Below are positions 17,935 through 27,380 of a stretch of 64,000 nucleotides of DNA, in pieces (the first letter of the stretch is position 1; each line of letters opens with the position of its first letter). Location of the stretch: the NCBI GenBank assembly GCA_028874215.1, contig JAPPLF010000016.1, forward strand, positions 1-64,000, read 5' to 3'. The notes beneath the pieces are model-generated. The model saw only the letters and a list, made by a program, of their open reading frames with translations. It searched no databases and had not been told where the DNA came from. The DNA is from Acidobacteriota bacterium. GTDB taxonomy: Bacteria > Acidobacteriota > UBA6911 > RPQK01 > JAJDTT01. Both the position numbers and the translations under genes were made by a program.

Positions 17935-19512
17935 CTACTCGGGATTGGAGAGTCGACCCCATATCTTTTGCATTGCTTGATGGAAGACGGTCGCGTCCAG
18001 TTCGCCAATGGAACCGACTCTTTCCGTCATGTTGAACAGTGAAGCGTAAGTTTCTTCACGCATCCGCTCCCGCCGAGTCCGGAGGACGTCCAACACCTCT
18101 TCCTTCCTGGTCGAATCCAGATCCAGATCTTCGGATCGCCTCAATTCCTCTTCCAGATTGGACAACTTTCGCTGTCGACAAAAGGCATTGTTCATGAAGT
18201 TGACCAGGATGTCTCGTCCGGGCCGGGATTGATTGATGACGCCCAGTTGATAGTACGCATCGCACAACTCGGTGCCGCCGTCCACGACTTTGAGAAATTC
18301 GGGGCGGGCGGAGGCGAGATCCCCCTTCTCCAGGTGTAGAAGGCCCGACAGGTATAAGGCCGCTTCGGAGCGGGGCATGTCGGCCAAGGCTCGGTCGACC
18401 CATTCCCGCGCCTTTTCCGATGACCCGGCCGCGTAATAATTATTGGCTTTCCAGTAGCAGGTGCGGGCGCGAAAACTTATTCGTGACTCCTGGGGGATGC
18501 CGTTCCACACCGCCGGCGCGAGTTCCAGCAGGCGGTCCAGGGAGTGCTGGGATGGCTCGTGCCGTCCCAGCAAATGAAGAACAACGCCGTGGCCGAACAA
18601 GGCGGAAATGTTTTGCGGATCCCAGGTCAGGGCATCCTCGAAATAACGAAGCGCCCGCCGGTAGAGATGCAGAGATCGAAGGTGGAACTCGCCCAATCCA
18701 ACCATGGCCTTCGTGTACTCGGGCACGAGGCGAATGGCTTCCGTCATCGAGTCGATGGCTTCCGCATATCTGGACTCCTCCAGCAGCCGGCTTCCCCGGT
18801 AGAGCAACAGCTCGGCGAAACCGGGATGCCTCTCGACATGATCCGCGATCTGGTCAAGCCGCTTGTTCTTCCAGGACAGGTAAAGCGTCAGTGGAGAGGA
18901 CCTGTCCGGATCCAGAACTTCGAGAGGATTCTTGACGGACTGTTCGGAGTCTTGGTTCTGGTCGGTGAGGAGAAATCGGAGATAGGCCGCAAGCAATGGG
19001 TTCTCGACCGGTATCTCCCGGTCCCAATATGAACTTGGGATGCGGGCCTTGCCGGTGGGCGTGGAACGGCGCTGTCGCAACCGCTCTTGCGCCGATCGGC
19101 AAAGGATCTCATGAAACGACGTGGTTCCCCGGGAGCAGAGCGAAGAGAGCCGTTCGGCCTGGAAGGGACCGTAGATTCCCTCCTCCGCCTGGCGCATCAG
19201 GATGAGGAATTGGGTGGTGAGCAGCTTTTGCAGGATTATTGGGTCTGCCGATTCCCCATAGGCTTGCCCGCAGACCGCTTCGGTCCTTTGCCAACCGTGA
19301 AGATGTTGCTCGGAGTCGGGAGCCGATTCGGCTGCGGGAACTTCACGTCGCTGCGCCGAGGGACCGGACGGATCCGATTGGGTCGGAATCGGCCGCTTGG
19401 AACTGCAGGCTGTCAGAAAAATCGGAAGAAGAACGGAGCCAATGAACACAGTCCGGAAGCGAGGCCGTAGGGATTGGCCACGACGAAATTCCGGTCGCTC
19501 GCGAAACTCCAC
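17935..19512 (-). CDS. TPR-repeat lipoprotein
   Basis: About 525 residues. A type II signal (VFIGSVLLPIFLTAC, lipobox LTAC) is followed by a low-complexity linker and a helical region. TPR units run from about residue 215 to 430, for example AEAIDSMTEAIRLVPEYTKA, ALRYFEDALTWDPQNISAL and AREWVDRALADMPRSEAAL. The C-terminus is helical and charged. GTG 19512 has GAGG 6 nt upstream and is favoured over GTG 19527. It likely scaffolds a periplasmic assembly. It lies downstream of the TlpA-like gene on the same strand, 108 bp away. Confidence 0.75.
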   Translation of the reverse strand: MEFRERPEFRRGQSLRPRFRTVFIGSVLLPIFLTACSSKRPIPTQSDPSGPSAQRREVPAAESAPDSEQHLHGWQRTEAVCGQAYGESADPIILQKLLTTQFLILMRQAEEGIYGPFQAERLSSLCSRGTTSFHEILCRSAQERLRQRRSTPTGKARIPSSYWDREIPVENPLLAAYLRFLLTDQNQDSEQSVKNPLEVLDPDRSSPLTLYLSWKNKRLDQIADHVERHPGFAELLLYRGSRLLEESRYAEAIDSMTEAIRLVPEYTKAMVGLGEFHLRSLHLYRRALRYFEDALTWDPQNISALFGHGVVLHLLGRHEPSQHSLDRLLELAPAVWNGIPQESRISFRARTCYWKANNYYAAGSSEKAREWVDRALADMPRSEAALYLSGLLHLEKGDLASARPEFLKVVDGGTELCDAYYQLGVINQSRPGRDILVNFMNNAFCRQRKLSNLEEELRRSEDLDLDSTRKEEVLDVLRTRRERMREETYASLFNMTERVGSIGELDATVFHQAMQKIWGRLSNPE

Positions 19513-19620
19513 TGAATTCCTCAACACGGTCAGAAAAGCAACGAACGGCCGGAATCGGGTTCGAAGTCCGGATTCCTCGTCAAGTCGCTGAATATCAGAC
19601 GATAATGAAGCGACCGTCGT

Positions 19621-20880
19621 TCATCTTTGAGTGTCTTGTCGAACCAGAACGGACTCGATTTTCGAGGCAAGATCTTCCAGCTTCCAACCCCCGTTTCCCG
19701 CATATTGAATGTCGCCCAGAGGGTCCACCAGCACGTACATGGGAATCGCCATCCGGATCCCCTCCATGCTGCCGAATGTCCTCCAGAGGGGATCCGAATC
19801 GCCTCTTCCGCTCATGATGTGAGTCCATTTCAGATCGTATTTCTTGATGATCTTGCCCGCGTTTGCCGCACTTGTCTCTTGGTCGACGTTGACGCCGATC
19901 ACCTTCCACCTGCCGTCGTATCTCCGGTCGAGTTCCCGGAGTCTCGGAAAACCTGCCAAACAGGGTTTGCACCACGATGCCCAGAAATTCATCAAGTAGG
20001 TCTCTCCCTTCAGCTCATCCGAAGTGACCGTGCCACCAGCCGTGGTCCGGGCCTTGAATGAAGGCACTTGCGCGCCGACCTTCGGGATTCGAACCGGTGT
20101 CTTCACGAGCTTGACGAAGGACGCATCTGGTGAGAGTTCGCTGATCCAGAACGTTTCTCCACAGATTTCAATGACATGATCAGATCCCGACCTCTCGTCT
20201 TGTCTCCAGATTCTCCCATCCCCGTTCAGTTCGGGTTGGATCGTTGTGCCGCGGGCAGAATCAGCTAAATCGAAGTCGCCGTCTCCATCGAAGTCCGCAA
20301 CCGCAAAGAGTCCCTCACAGCTCTTGAATCGGAATCGACCCTCCGCGCGATAACGTGGTTTCCACCAGAACAAATGTGCAGCCTGCCCGTTCCGATCAGT
20401 CCAGACCTGATAGGACAAGATGTATTGCAGTTTCCGCGATCCGCGCGGCCAACGGCGCAAGACTTGTACCCGAGCCGGTGTTTCCGGATCGAGGGCCTGC
20501 TCCGATTCTTCCAACAGATTTCCATCTCCGTCCGAGTCGACCCGAACCAGATACCGGGATTCTTGTTCGGGCGACTTGCGGAGTGTAACGATCGTATTGC
20601 CCGGCGCGAGGCCGACCATGTCGGCGAAGACATACCGGGGCTTCAGCTTTTTTCCGCTCTCCAGATCCAAGTACCCCACCGACGGCGGTTCTTCATAGTC
20701 CGAGTTCATTTCCAAAGAGATGGTGATTTCGGTCTGACCAGCGAAGGGGGCCGTCAACAGTTCCTTGCCCTGCACGGCTTCTGCGGCCTGCGGTGCTTCC
20801 GCCAGTACGGAACCTCCCACGAAAGCGCTCAGAAGGAGCAGGAAGACGCCGGCCGCTGATTTGCATGCCCCGGCCTGCAT
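19621..20880 (-). CDS. Exported TlpA/ResA-like thioredoxin with Asp-rich N-terminal domain
   Basis: 419 residues with a type I signal (GVFLLLLSAFVGGSVLA). The C-terminal ~150 residues form a thioredoxin fold with active site WASWCKPC near residue 305, followed by VIGVNVDQE and the cis-Pro segment MAIPMYVLVD, as in TlpA/ResA reductases. The N-terminal ~260 residues are unusual: VDSDGDGNLLEE and DFDGDGDFDLAD resemble dockerin or EF-hand calcium loops. It probably reduces or remodels disulfides of an exported partner. Strong ribosome site (GAGAGGT). Ends 21 bp from the sialidase, so cotranscribed with it. Confidence 0.8.
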   Translation of the reverse strand: MQAGACKSAAGVFLLLLSAFVGGSVLAEAPQAAEAVQGKELLTAPFAGQTEITISLEMNSDYEEPPSVGYLDLESGKKLKPRYVFADMVGLAPGNTIVTLRKSPEQESRYLVRVDSDGDGNLLEESEQALDPETPARVQVLRRWPRGSRKLQYILSYQVWTDRNGQAAHLFWWKPRYRAEGRFRFKSCEGLFAVADFDGDGDFDLADSARGTTIQPELNGDGRIWRQDERSGSDHVIEICGETFWISELSPDASFVKLVKTPVRIPKVGAQVPSFKARTTAGGTVTSDELKGETYLMNFWASWCKPCLAGFPRLRELDRRYDGRWKVIGVNVDQETSAANAGKIIKKYDLKWTHIMSGRGDSDPLWRTFGSMEGIRMAIPMYVLVDPLGDIQYAGNGGWKLEDLASKIESVLVRQDTQR

Positions 20881-20901
20881 GGTTTCGACCTCTCCGGGTG
20901 C

Positions 20902-22167
20902 CTACCGGGAACCCTTTTCCAGCTCGCCGATGTCGAAACGGTGGAAGCTGATCTCGCCGTATCGGACGCCCTCTTCCTGGAAGGTCTCCGCCAGGAGGCC
21001 GATGGTTCCGTCCGACAGCCGCTGCAGAACCGAATAGGCGGCGAACCCATCGTTGAATTTGACCGGATTGACGAAGGTCTCTCCCTCGTCGTAGCTGGTC
21101 CAGACGGTGATCCTCGTCCGGTTGAGACCGTCTCGGCCTTGGGGAGCCGAGAACAGGATCCGGTCCTTGTCATGGCCGGCCCGGGTGGCCGAATAGCGGA
21201 CCATGGAACCGTCCACCCGCGTGAGGGCTATGGTGTCCGACAGGTCGGGGCCCCATGTGAGGCCGCCGTCGGCGCTGATGTGGCGCCGGCGAAAAGCCCC
21301 GCGGGTCTGCCGCGCGTCCAGCAGCAACCGGCCGTCGGTCAGCTCCACGACCTCGTCCTCGTTGGCTGCGGGTCCACCGGTGGCGCGTCCTACCTTCCAG
21401 GTTCTTCCGTGGTCGTCCGAATAGTAGACGAACGGCTCCGCCGTGGCCCGTCCGTCCGGCGTCCGGGAACGGTACCGCTTGGCCGGCACCACGAGACGGC
21501 CGTTGGGGGCTACCTGTGGATCCTGCCATTGGAGCTGGATTCCATGGCCGGGACCCGGTTCGGCTTGCCTCCAATAGAATCCATCGTTGGTTTCGGACGG
21601 CTCATCCGGATAGTCGATCTGACGGCGCGGGGACCAGGTCCGGCCGTGGTCGTTGCTGGAGCGGACCCAGGTCACGTGATTGACGGCGCCGGCGGCCGGG
21701 TTCTGACCCGGCTTCATCACCAGCGGGCCCCGGTCGGGCCACTGTCCGTACAACAGGTGCACGGTCTGGGTCACGGCGTCGAGAACGGGAGTCGGGTCGG
21801 CGAAATCGACCAGGCTCCCGTCCGGCCGGAAACCGGAATCGATGACCTGCATCGGTTCCCAGGTCCTGCCTTGATCGGTGCTCCGGCGCAGGACCATATC
21901 GAGAGGGGCGTTCTCGTCGATTGTGGGATCTCTTCCCCGGCCCCGGCGGCCTTCCGCGAAGGCCAGAATCGACCCGTCGCCGGCGACGACCATCCCCGGG
22001 ATCCGGAAGGTATGGTATCGGTCCTGCCGGGTGACGTAATCTCCCTTGGGGGACCGATAGGGGAACGTCACTCCCAGGACCTCAGCCCGGCATTGGGAGA
22101 TGCCGGTCCAGATGAACAGGCTGATGAGAATTGAAAGACGGCGAAGGCCTCTGTGGGTAAGGAACAT
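20902..22167 (-). CDS. Exported exo-alpha-sialidase-like (GH33 type) protein
   Basis: 421 residues from ATG 22167 (GAGG 5 nt upstream). The open frame runs on to 24450 but only antisense to two real genes. A signal peptide (LSILISLFIWTGISQCRA) is followed by the sialidase hallmarks: FRIPGM (the FRIP Arg), LAFAEGRRG, and four Asp-boxes including STDQGRTW, SSNDHGRTW, YSDDHGRTW and SADGGLTW. A retaining sialidase fold is well supported; sialic acid itself is an assumption. First gene of a minus-strand run to 16135. Confidence 0.85.
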   Translation of the reverse strand: MFLTHRGLRRLSILISLFIWTGISQCRAEVLGVTFPYRSPKGDYVTRQDRYHTFRIPGMVVAGDGSILAFAEGRRGRGRDPTIDENAPLDMVLRRSTDQGRTWEPMQVIDSGFRPDGSLVDFADPTPVLDAVTQTVHLLYGQWPDRGPLVMKPGQNPAAGAVNHVTWVRSSNDHGRTWSPRRQIDYPDEPSETNDGFYWRQAEPGPGHGIQLQWQDPQVAPNGRLVVPAKRYRSRTPDGRATAEPFVYYSDDHGRTWKVGRATGGPAANEDEVVELTDGRLLLDARQTRGAFRRRHISADGGLTWGPDLSDTIALTRVDGSMVRYSATRAGHDKDRILFSAPQGRDGLNRTRITVWTSYDEGETFVNPVKFNDGFAAYSVLQRLSDGTIGLLAETFQEEGVRYGEISFHRFDIGELEKGSR

Positions 22168-22326
22168 TCGACCTCGTGAAAGACGGCCGCAAACGCTGTT
22201 GTGGAACCGATTATAGACCAGATCGCCGGTCGCGGCCGAAGCCGGGCGCTTGTGGAACCAACGAGTCGCTGGCAGACTTGGGGAGTACACGGCGCAGCCG
22301 CGCCGATTAAAGCAGGAGAAGACAAA

Positions 22327-23724
22327 ATGCTCGATCGCCGCCATTTCCTGATTGCGGGAGGCTTGGTTCCCGCCGGTTTCCTGGGCCTGCGTCACTTGAT
22401 GAGTGACCGTCCCCTCTACAAAGATGCCGACCTGGTGGATCCCGGGTACGGACCGTTGCAACGCGACCCCAGGGGCATCCTGGATCTCCCGGAGGGGTTC
22501 CGGTACCGCATCGTGTCCTGGGCCGGGCAGACCATGTCGGACGGCCTGTTCCTGCCCGGGGCGCCCGACGGCATGGCTGCCTTTCCGGGACCGGACGGTC
22601 TCGCCGTCGTGATCCGCAATCATGAACTGACGACTCAATCGGACCGCGGCCCGTTCGGCAGGGACAACCGCCGGCTGGAGCTGCTGGATCGCGGCAAGAT
22701 CTACGACTTCGGTGAAGGCAAGACCCCGTCGTGCGGGGGCACCAGCACGTTTCTCTTCGATACGGGCCGCCAGGAGATCGTCTCCCAGTTCCTGAGTCTG
22801 GCGGGAACCATACGCAACTGCGCCGGGGGAGCCACGCCCTGGAACAGTTGGATCAGTTGCGAGGAGACCGTGCGGACGGCCGGACACGACGAAGAGGCTG
22901 GAATCTGGGCCGATCAGGACCATGGCTACAACTTCGAGGTTCCCGCCACGACCGGAATGGAGGTTGTGGACCCCGTCCCCCTGCGCGCCATGGGCCGTTT
23001 CAATCACGAAGCCGTCGCCGTGGCCGAGGAGACCGGAATCGTCTACCAGACGGAAGATCGAGGCGACGGCCTCCTCTACCGGTTTCTCCCCAAGTCCCCC
23101 GGCAACTTGCAGGCGGGAGGACGGCTTCAGGTCCTCAAGATCCGGGACCGGAGCAGTGCGGACACTCGCAACTGGAATCTCTGGAGAACCATCCCCGTTG
23201 GAGAACCGGTGGCCGTCGAGTGGATCGATATGGAGGACCCGGACCCCCGGGAGGACAACCTGCGATACCGGGGATTTGAGGCCGGCGCCGCTCGCTTCGC
23301 CCGGGGAGAAGGCATGTGGTACGGCAACCAAACGGTCTATTTCGCCTGCACCAACGGCGGGTACCGCAGAAACGGCCAGATCTTTAAGTACCGGCCAAGC
23401 CCGGGGGAAGGCACGCCGGAGGAGAGTCAAGCGCCCGGTACCCTGGAGCTCTTCATCGAACCGGACGACGTGGACCTGCTCAAGAGCGCCGACAACCTGA
23501 CACTGAGCCCCTGGGGCGACCTGGTCCTTTGCGAGGATCGATCCACCGAGGTCGTGCGTCTCATCGGAGTCACTCCGGAGGGCCGGTGCTACGTTCTGGC
23601 CAACAACCGGCTGCGGACCGAATTCGCCGGCGCCTGCTTCACCCCAGACGGGTCGACACTCCTGGTCAACATCCAGCAGAAGGGCCTGACGGTGGCCATC
23701 ACCGGCCCCTGGTCGAGGGCCTGA
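22327..23724 (+). CDS. PhoX-type (DUF839) Tat-exported phosphatase
   Basis: 465 residues. The Tat-like start DRRHFLIAGGLVPAG is followed by the DUF839/PhoX body: VIRNHE, SWISCEET, MGRFNHEA and YQTEDRGDGLLYRF, residues that in characterised PhoX proteins hold an iron-calcium centre and hydrolyse phosphomonoesters. Phosphatase activity is therefore the best guess, though many DUF839 members are untested. ATG 22327 has CAGGAG 8 nt upstream. It starts the set with two glycosyltransferases and an exporter, 12 bp before the first of these. Confidence 0.85.
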   Translation: MLDRRHFLIAGGLVPAGFLGLRHLMSDRPLYKDADLVDPGYGPLQRDPRGILDLPEGFRYRIVSWAGQTMSDGLFLPGAPDGMAAFPGPDGLAVVIRNHELTTQSDRGPFGRDNRRLELLDRGKIYDFGEGKTPSCGGTSTFLFDTGRQEIVSQFLSLAGTIRNCAGGATPWNSWISCEETVRTAGHDEEAGIWADQDHGYNFEVPATTGMEVVDPVPLRAMGRFNHEAVAVAEETGIVYQTEDRGDGLLYRFLPKSPGNLQAGGRLQVLKIRDRSSADTRNWNLWRTIPVGEPVAVEWIDMEDPDPREDNLRYRGFEAGAARFARGEGMWYGNQTVYFACTNGGYRRNGQIFKYRPSPGEGTPEESQAPGTLELFIEPDDVDLLKSADNLTLSPWGDLVLCEDRSTEVVRLIGVTPEGRCYVLANNRLRTEFAGACFTPDGSTLLVNIQQKGLTVAITGPWSRA

Positions 23725-23736
23725 CGCCGCTCCCCG

Positions 23737-24963
23737 GTGAAGGTCCTCCGCTTCTCCCACGACTACCTGGTCAACACCGGCGGCCTCATGGGCCACCTGC
23801 GCGCGCTGAACCGGGCGCTGGCCGGGACCGGCCGTGCCGAGGTGCTCCAGACCTTCCTGGTGGGAGAGTCGCAGATGGAGGCGCTGGAGGCCGCGGGAAA
23901 GGTCAGGCGCCGGGATGGCCACTGGTATGAGGCGCGTACCCCGATCCGAGTCTTTCCCTGCCTCGTACCCATGCGTACTCCCGGACGCACCGACATGGAC
24001 TCCGACACGGCCTGCACCGCGTTCCGGCGCCACCTGGACGGGTTGCTGCGGCGGGAACGGCCCCATCTGCTGCACGTCCACCTGGTTCGGCATCGAATCC
24101 AGGTCGTGGCCCTGGAGGCCGCCGGGGCCGCAGGCACACCCGCCGTCATCACCCACCATGAAGGAAGGCCCGCGACACCGAAGATGGCCGAAATCCTCCG
24201 GGAGTCCTGCCGGTTGGCGGATCGCGTCTGTGCCGTGACCCGTTTCTCGGCTGCCGCTTTCGGCGGTCCCCGTGTCGACTATCGTGGATTCTTCGTCGAC
24301 CGCGACTTCTGGAATCCGGGCGCCGTCGCGAACCGTGATCGCGATGCCTGGCGGCGACGGCTTGCGCCGGGAGCGACGGATCGCCTTATGGTCTACCCGG
24401 CGCGATTCATACCGCGGAAAAACCACGAGTTTCTGATCCGCGGCCTGCACCGGGTGGTTCGGAGCCGGGCGGTCCGGGACGCGGGCCTGGGGGTGAGGCT
24501 GGCTCTACCGGGGCCGACTCTACCGGAAGGACTTCCCTTCAAGTCCCGCTTGGAGAAGCTGGTCTCCAACCTGGATCTGGACGGCCACGTCACCTTCCTG
24601 GAAACGCTTTCTCCGGCCGATCTGCGCGCTCTCTATTCCGCCGCGCAGATCGTCGTCTACCCGGCTCGGAACGAGGGAGCGGGACGCAGCCATCTGGAAG
24701 GGATGCTCCTGGGCTGTTGCCCCGCCGTATCCGGTGACGGAGGCCTCGTGGAATATGTTCGCCATAGGGTCAACGGAATCGTTTTTTCCCCGAATCACGT
24801 CGACGATCTGGTGCGGGGACTCGAGTCCATTTTGCTCTCGGACGACCTGCGCCGGAGCTTGGCCGCTGCGGCCCGGGAGACCGCTGCCGGCTTGACGCTG
24901 GACCGGTACGCAAGCGACCATTTGACCCTGTATCGACGTCTGATGGACGAGAAACGGGCATGA
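23737..24963 (+). CDS. GT4-family glycosyltransferase
   Basis: 408 residues with two Rossmann-like halves (GT-B). The N-terminal half opens VLRFSHDYLVNTGGLMGHLR with the usual glycine loop. The C-terminal half has YPARFIPRKNHEFLIRGL and the retaining E-x7-E motif in NEGAGRSHLEGM near residue 310. It should transfer a sugar from a nucleotide donor in the cytosol; donor and acceptor are unknown. It uses a GTG start without a clear ribosome site and is probably translated by coupling to phoX. It overlaps the next gene by 4 bp (ATGA). Confidence 0.88.
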   Translation: MKVLRFSHDYLVNTGGLMGHLRALNRALAGTGRAEVLQTFLVGESQMEALEAAGKVRRRDGHWYEARTPIRVFPCLVPMRTPGRTDMDSDTACTAFRRHLDGLLRRERPHLLHVHLVRHRIQVVALEAAGAAGTPAVITHHEGRPATPKMAEILRESCRLADRVCAVTRFSAAAFGGPRVDYRGFFVDRDFWNPGAVANRDRDAWRRRLAPGATDRLMVYPARFIPRKNHEFLIRGLHRVVRSRAVRDAGLGVRLALPGPTLPEGLPFKSRLEKLVSNLDLDGHVTFLETLSPADLRALYSAAQIVVYPARNEGAGRSHLEGMLLGCCPAVSGDGGLVEYVRHRVNGIVFSPNHVDDLVRGLESILLSDDLRRSLAAAARETAAGLTLDRYASDHLTLYRRLMDEKRA

Positions 24964-26177
24964 GCAAACCGCTGGTCATCATCTCCCGCAATCCCGATTC
25001 CTATCTGTCGGGACACAGCATTTTCTCGTGGCAACTGTCGGAATTCCTGGCGGGAAACGCCGGAATTCCCGTAGTCCACGTCACCCATTCCTCCCGGGAA
25101 GGTTCCCGGCACAGCGTTCGGATCACCCCTCCCGTGGCGGCCCGCCGCTACCGGCGCATCGAGGTTCAATACGAGCCAATGGCCAAAGTGCCCCACAGCT
25201 TGAGCTCCTGTGTGGTGGCCGACTCCATCGACGGCATCCTTCGGGAGTACCCAAACGGGGTTCGTGGAGTTCTGGCCGTCTCCCCTCTGAGCTATCTGGC
25301 CGATGTCCTCAATGTCTGCCGGAAGCCGTCGATTCCGGTGGTGAGCCTGCTGCGGGGAACCGATACGCTGCAGTTGGCCAGGCCTTGGGGAGAGACCTGG
25401 TCGGGACGTCGATACCGCCGGGCGCTGGAACGATGTGACGGCATCTTCACCGTTTCCAGTTGGCTGAAAGATCTGGCGCGGAAAATCGATCTGCCGGTGA
25501 ATGGGGTGGTGGCGCCCGTGACCTTTCATCCTTTCTCCAGTGAGACTCTCGAGTCGGAGGCCCGGAGTCTGGAGGAGAAAATGTTTCCCGGGAATCGCCC
25601 GAACCGAGGGCGGCTGGTGGCGTTCGCCGGGCGAATGGCGGTGGAGAAAGGGGCTCTCAAGGTCGCCCACGTCCTGGACGCACTGTTGAAACGGGAACCG
25701 TCGGTCCGCGCGGTCATGGCGGGGTCGGGTTCCGAACGGGACCGGGTCGGCCAGGTCCTGGCTCATTGGATCTCGGCAGGCCGTGCCTGGGCCGGTCCCC
25801 TCTCCTTTCCCGAAGTCCTGGCCCTCTCCAGCCGGACCGACCTCATGCTCATGGGCTCGGGACTGGAAGAGGAGGACAACTTTACCGAGGCCATCAGCAG
25901 CTCCTCCGTCACCTTCGCCTCCAGAGGCACGCCGGTGCTGTACCGGGGCGGACCCCGCTCGGGGGGCATTCGCGAAGCGGTCGGAGAGGAAAACCGGGTC
26001 TGGTGCGAATCCCTGGCCAGCCACGAGTGCTGGTCGGAGGCCATCCGGGACCTGTTTCGGGATGAAGCCCGCTACCGGAGGATCTCCTCCCAGAACCGTG
26101 CCGCGGGAAAGGCGTTCGAGATTCATACCGTCCTCTCTCCCCTGCTCACCTGTTTCGGAATCCGGCTTGCCTGTTGA
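24960..26177 (+). CDS. Second glycosyltransferase (GT4-like)
   Basis: 405 residues, GT-B fold. The donor-domain start RLVAFAGRMAVEKGALKVAHVL and MAGSGSERDRVGQVL are typical of GT4 enzymes; the N-terminus IISRNPDSYLSGHSIFSWQL is divergent. The acidic stretch SGLEEEDNFTEAIS sits where the E-x7-E usually lies. Acceptor unknown. The ATGA overlap with the preceding transferase indicates coordinated synthesis of both, likely adding two sugars to one product. Confidence 0.82.
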   Translation: MSKPLVIISRNPDSYLSGHSIFSWQLSEFLAGNAGIPVVHVTHSSREGSRHSVRITPPVAARRYRRIEVQYEPMAKVPHSLSSCVVADSIDGILREYPNGVRGVLAVSPLSYLADVLNVCRKPSIPVVSLLRGTDTLQLARPWGETWSGRRYRRALERCDGIFTVSSWLKDLARKIDLPVNGVVAPVTFHPFSSETLESEARSLEEKMFPGNRPNRGRLVAFAGRMAVEKGALKVAHVLDALLKREPSVRAVMAGSGSERDRVGQVLAHWISAGRAWAGPLSFPEVLALSSRTDLMLMGSGLEEEDNFTEAISSSSVTFASRGTPVLYRGGPRSGGIREAVGEENRVWCESLASHECWSEAIRDLFRDEARYRRISSQNRAAGKAFEIHTVLSPLLTCFGIRLAC

Positions 26178-26230
26178 AACAGGCAGCCCACGTGCCGGGC
26201 GACAGCCACTGCGACCGTAAGAAGGGATCA

Positions 26231-27373
26231 ATGAGTTCGTTCGGCCGTCTTTTGACCGCCCGTGTCTGTTTCTCCGGCTGTTACGCCCTGCTGCTGATCG
26301 GGCTCCCTTTGGTCCTGGCCGGCCGGAACGTGGAGGTGAGCCGGATCGGGTTCGTGATGGGAAGCTACGCCGCCGGCGTCCTGGCGGGACGTCCGTTGGC
26401 GACGTGGCTTCTGGGAAGCCGTTCCCGCAAACGGGTCGCCACCTACGGTGCGGTGCTCATTGGCGGATCCGTTCTTCTCTACTGGTGGGTGCCCCACGTC
26501 TCGTCGTACGTGATCTTTCGAGTGCTCCAAGGCGTGGGTTCGTCCCTGCTGATCACGGCCACCACCACCATGGCCATCGATCAGACCCCCAAGCACCGGA
26601 GGGGCCGATCCCTGTCCTACCTGGGAATGAGCCACACGGCGGTGCTGTCGGCGGGACCATTGTTGGCCGTCCTCCTGTTGGAGCAGGCCGGACCGAACCT
26701 CCTTTTTTCCGGTACCGCCGGTGTGACGTTGATCGGCCTGGTGTTGCTCTCGAGAGTGAAGGAGGAGGTCCACCCTGAAAATCTTCAACCGCCGGGGGAA
26801 CGGGACCCCCATCGCAGGATCGGCCGTCCCATTCTCCTGGCGACGCTCCTGCTCTTTCTGAACGCCGTGGTGCACGGCGGAGTCTTCTACTTTCTGCCGC
26901 TCCAAGTGAATCAGGCCCTCGGTGGCAACGGGGGCGTTTTCTTTACCTGCTTTGCTATCGCCGCGCTTTCGGGACGACTGGTCTCGGGACGAGTCGCCGA
27001 CAGCCTGGGGCGGCTACCGGCCGGGTTCCTGGCCCAATTGCTGCTGGTCGCCGGTGTTTACCTCATCGGAGGAATCGAATCCATGACCGGGCTGGGTGCC
27101 GCGGGACTCGTCTACGGAGCGGGTTTCGGCGCCTACATGACGGCCATGACCACCTTCGTCTCCGACCACACCAACCACGAGAATCGCCCCCGGATCATCG
27201 CCCTCTACTTCAGCGCTCTGGATCTCGGAAACTCGGTGGCGGGATGGCTGTTGGGACCGGTGGCGGAGAATATCGGGATACCGGCCATGCTCCATGCCTG
27301 TCTTGGAATCAGCCTGGTGGCCGGAGTCCTGTTCCTGGTGGGATTGGGACGTGGCCTTGTTCGCCCGCGGTGA
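26231..27373 (+). CDS. MFS transporter
   Basis: 380 residues with about twelve hydrophobic helices and MFS hallmarks, such as the loop after TM2 (GRPLATWLLGSRSRKR) and, in the second half, SGRLVSGRVADSLGR. ATG 26231 has AAGGG 5 nt upstream and is preferred to the upstream in-frame TTG. Its place at the end of the phosphatase and glycosyltransferase set suggests export of a glycosylated small product, although uptake of an acceptor is equally possible. Its stop is 7 bp from the convergent methyltransferase stop. Confidence 0.85.
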   Translation: MSSFGRLLTARVCFSGCYALLLIGLPLVLAGRNVEVSRIGFVMGSYAAGVLAGRPLATWLLGSRSRKRVATYGAVLIGGSVLLYWWVPHVSSYVIFRVLQGVGSSLLITATTTMAIDQTPKHRRGRSLSYLGMSHTAVLSAGPLLAVLLLEQAGPNLLFSGTAGVTLIGLVLLSRVKEEVHPENLQPPGERDPHRRIGRPILLATLLLFLNAVVHGGVFYFLPLQVNQALGGNGGVFFTCFAIAALSGRLVSGRVADSLGRLPAGFLAQLLLVAGVYLIGGIESMTGLGAAGLVYGAGFGAYMTAMTTFVSDHTNHENRPRIIALYFSALDLGNSVAGWLLGPVAENIGIPAMLHACLGISLVAGVLFLVGLGRGLVRPR

Positions 27374-27380
27374 ACGTGGG

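Noticed and set aside
22168-24450. Upstream 760 codons of a very long minus-strand frame joined to the sialidase
   Set aside because: Antisense to phoX and a glycosyltransferase, which have clear family motifs; the sialidase has its own ATG, ribosome site and signal peptide at 22167.
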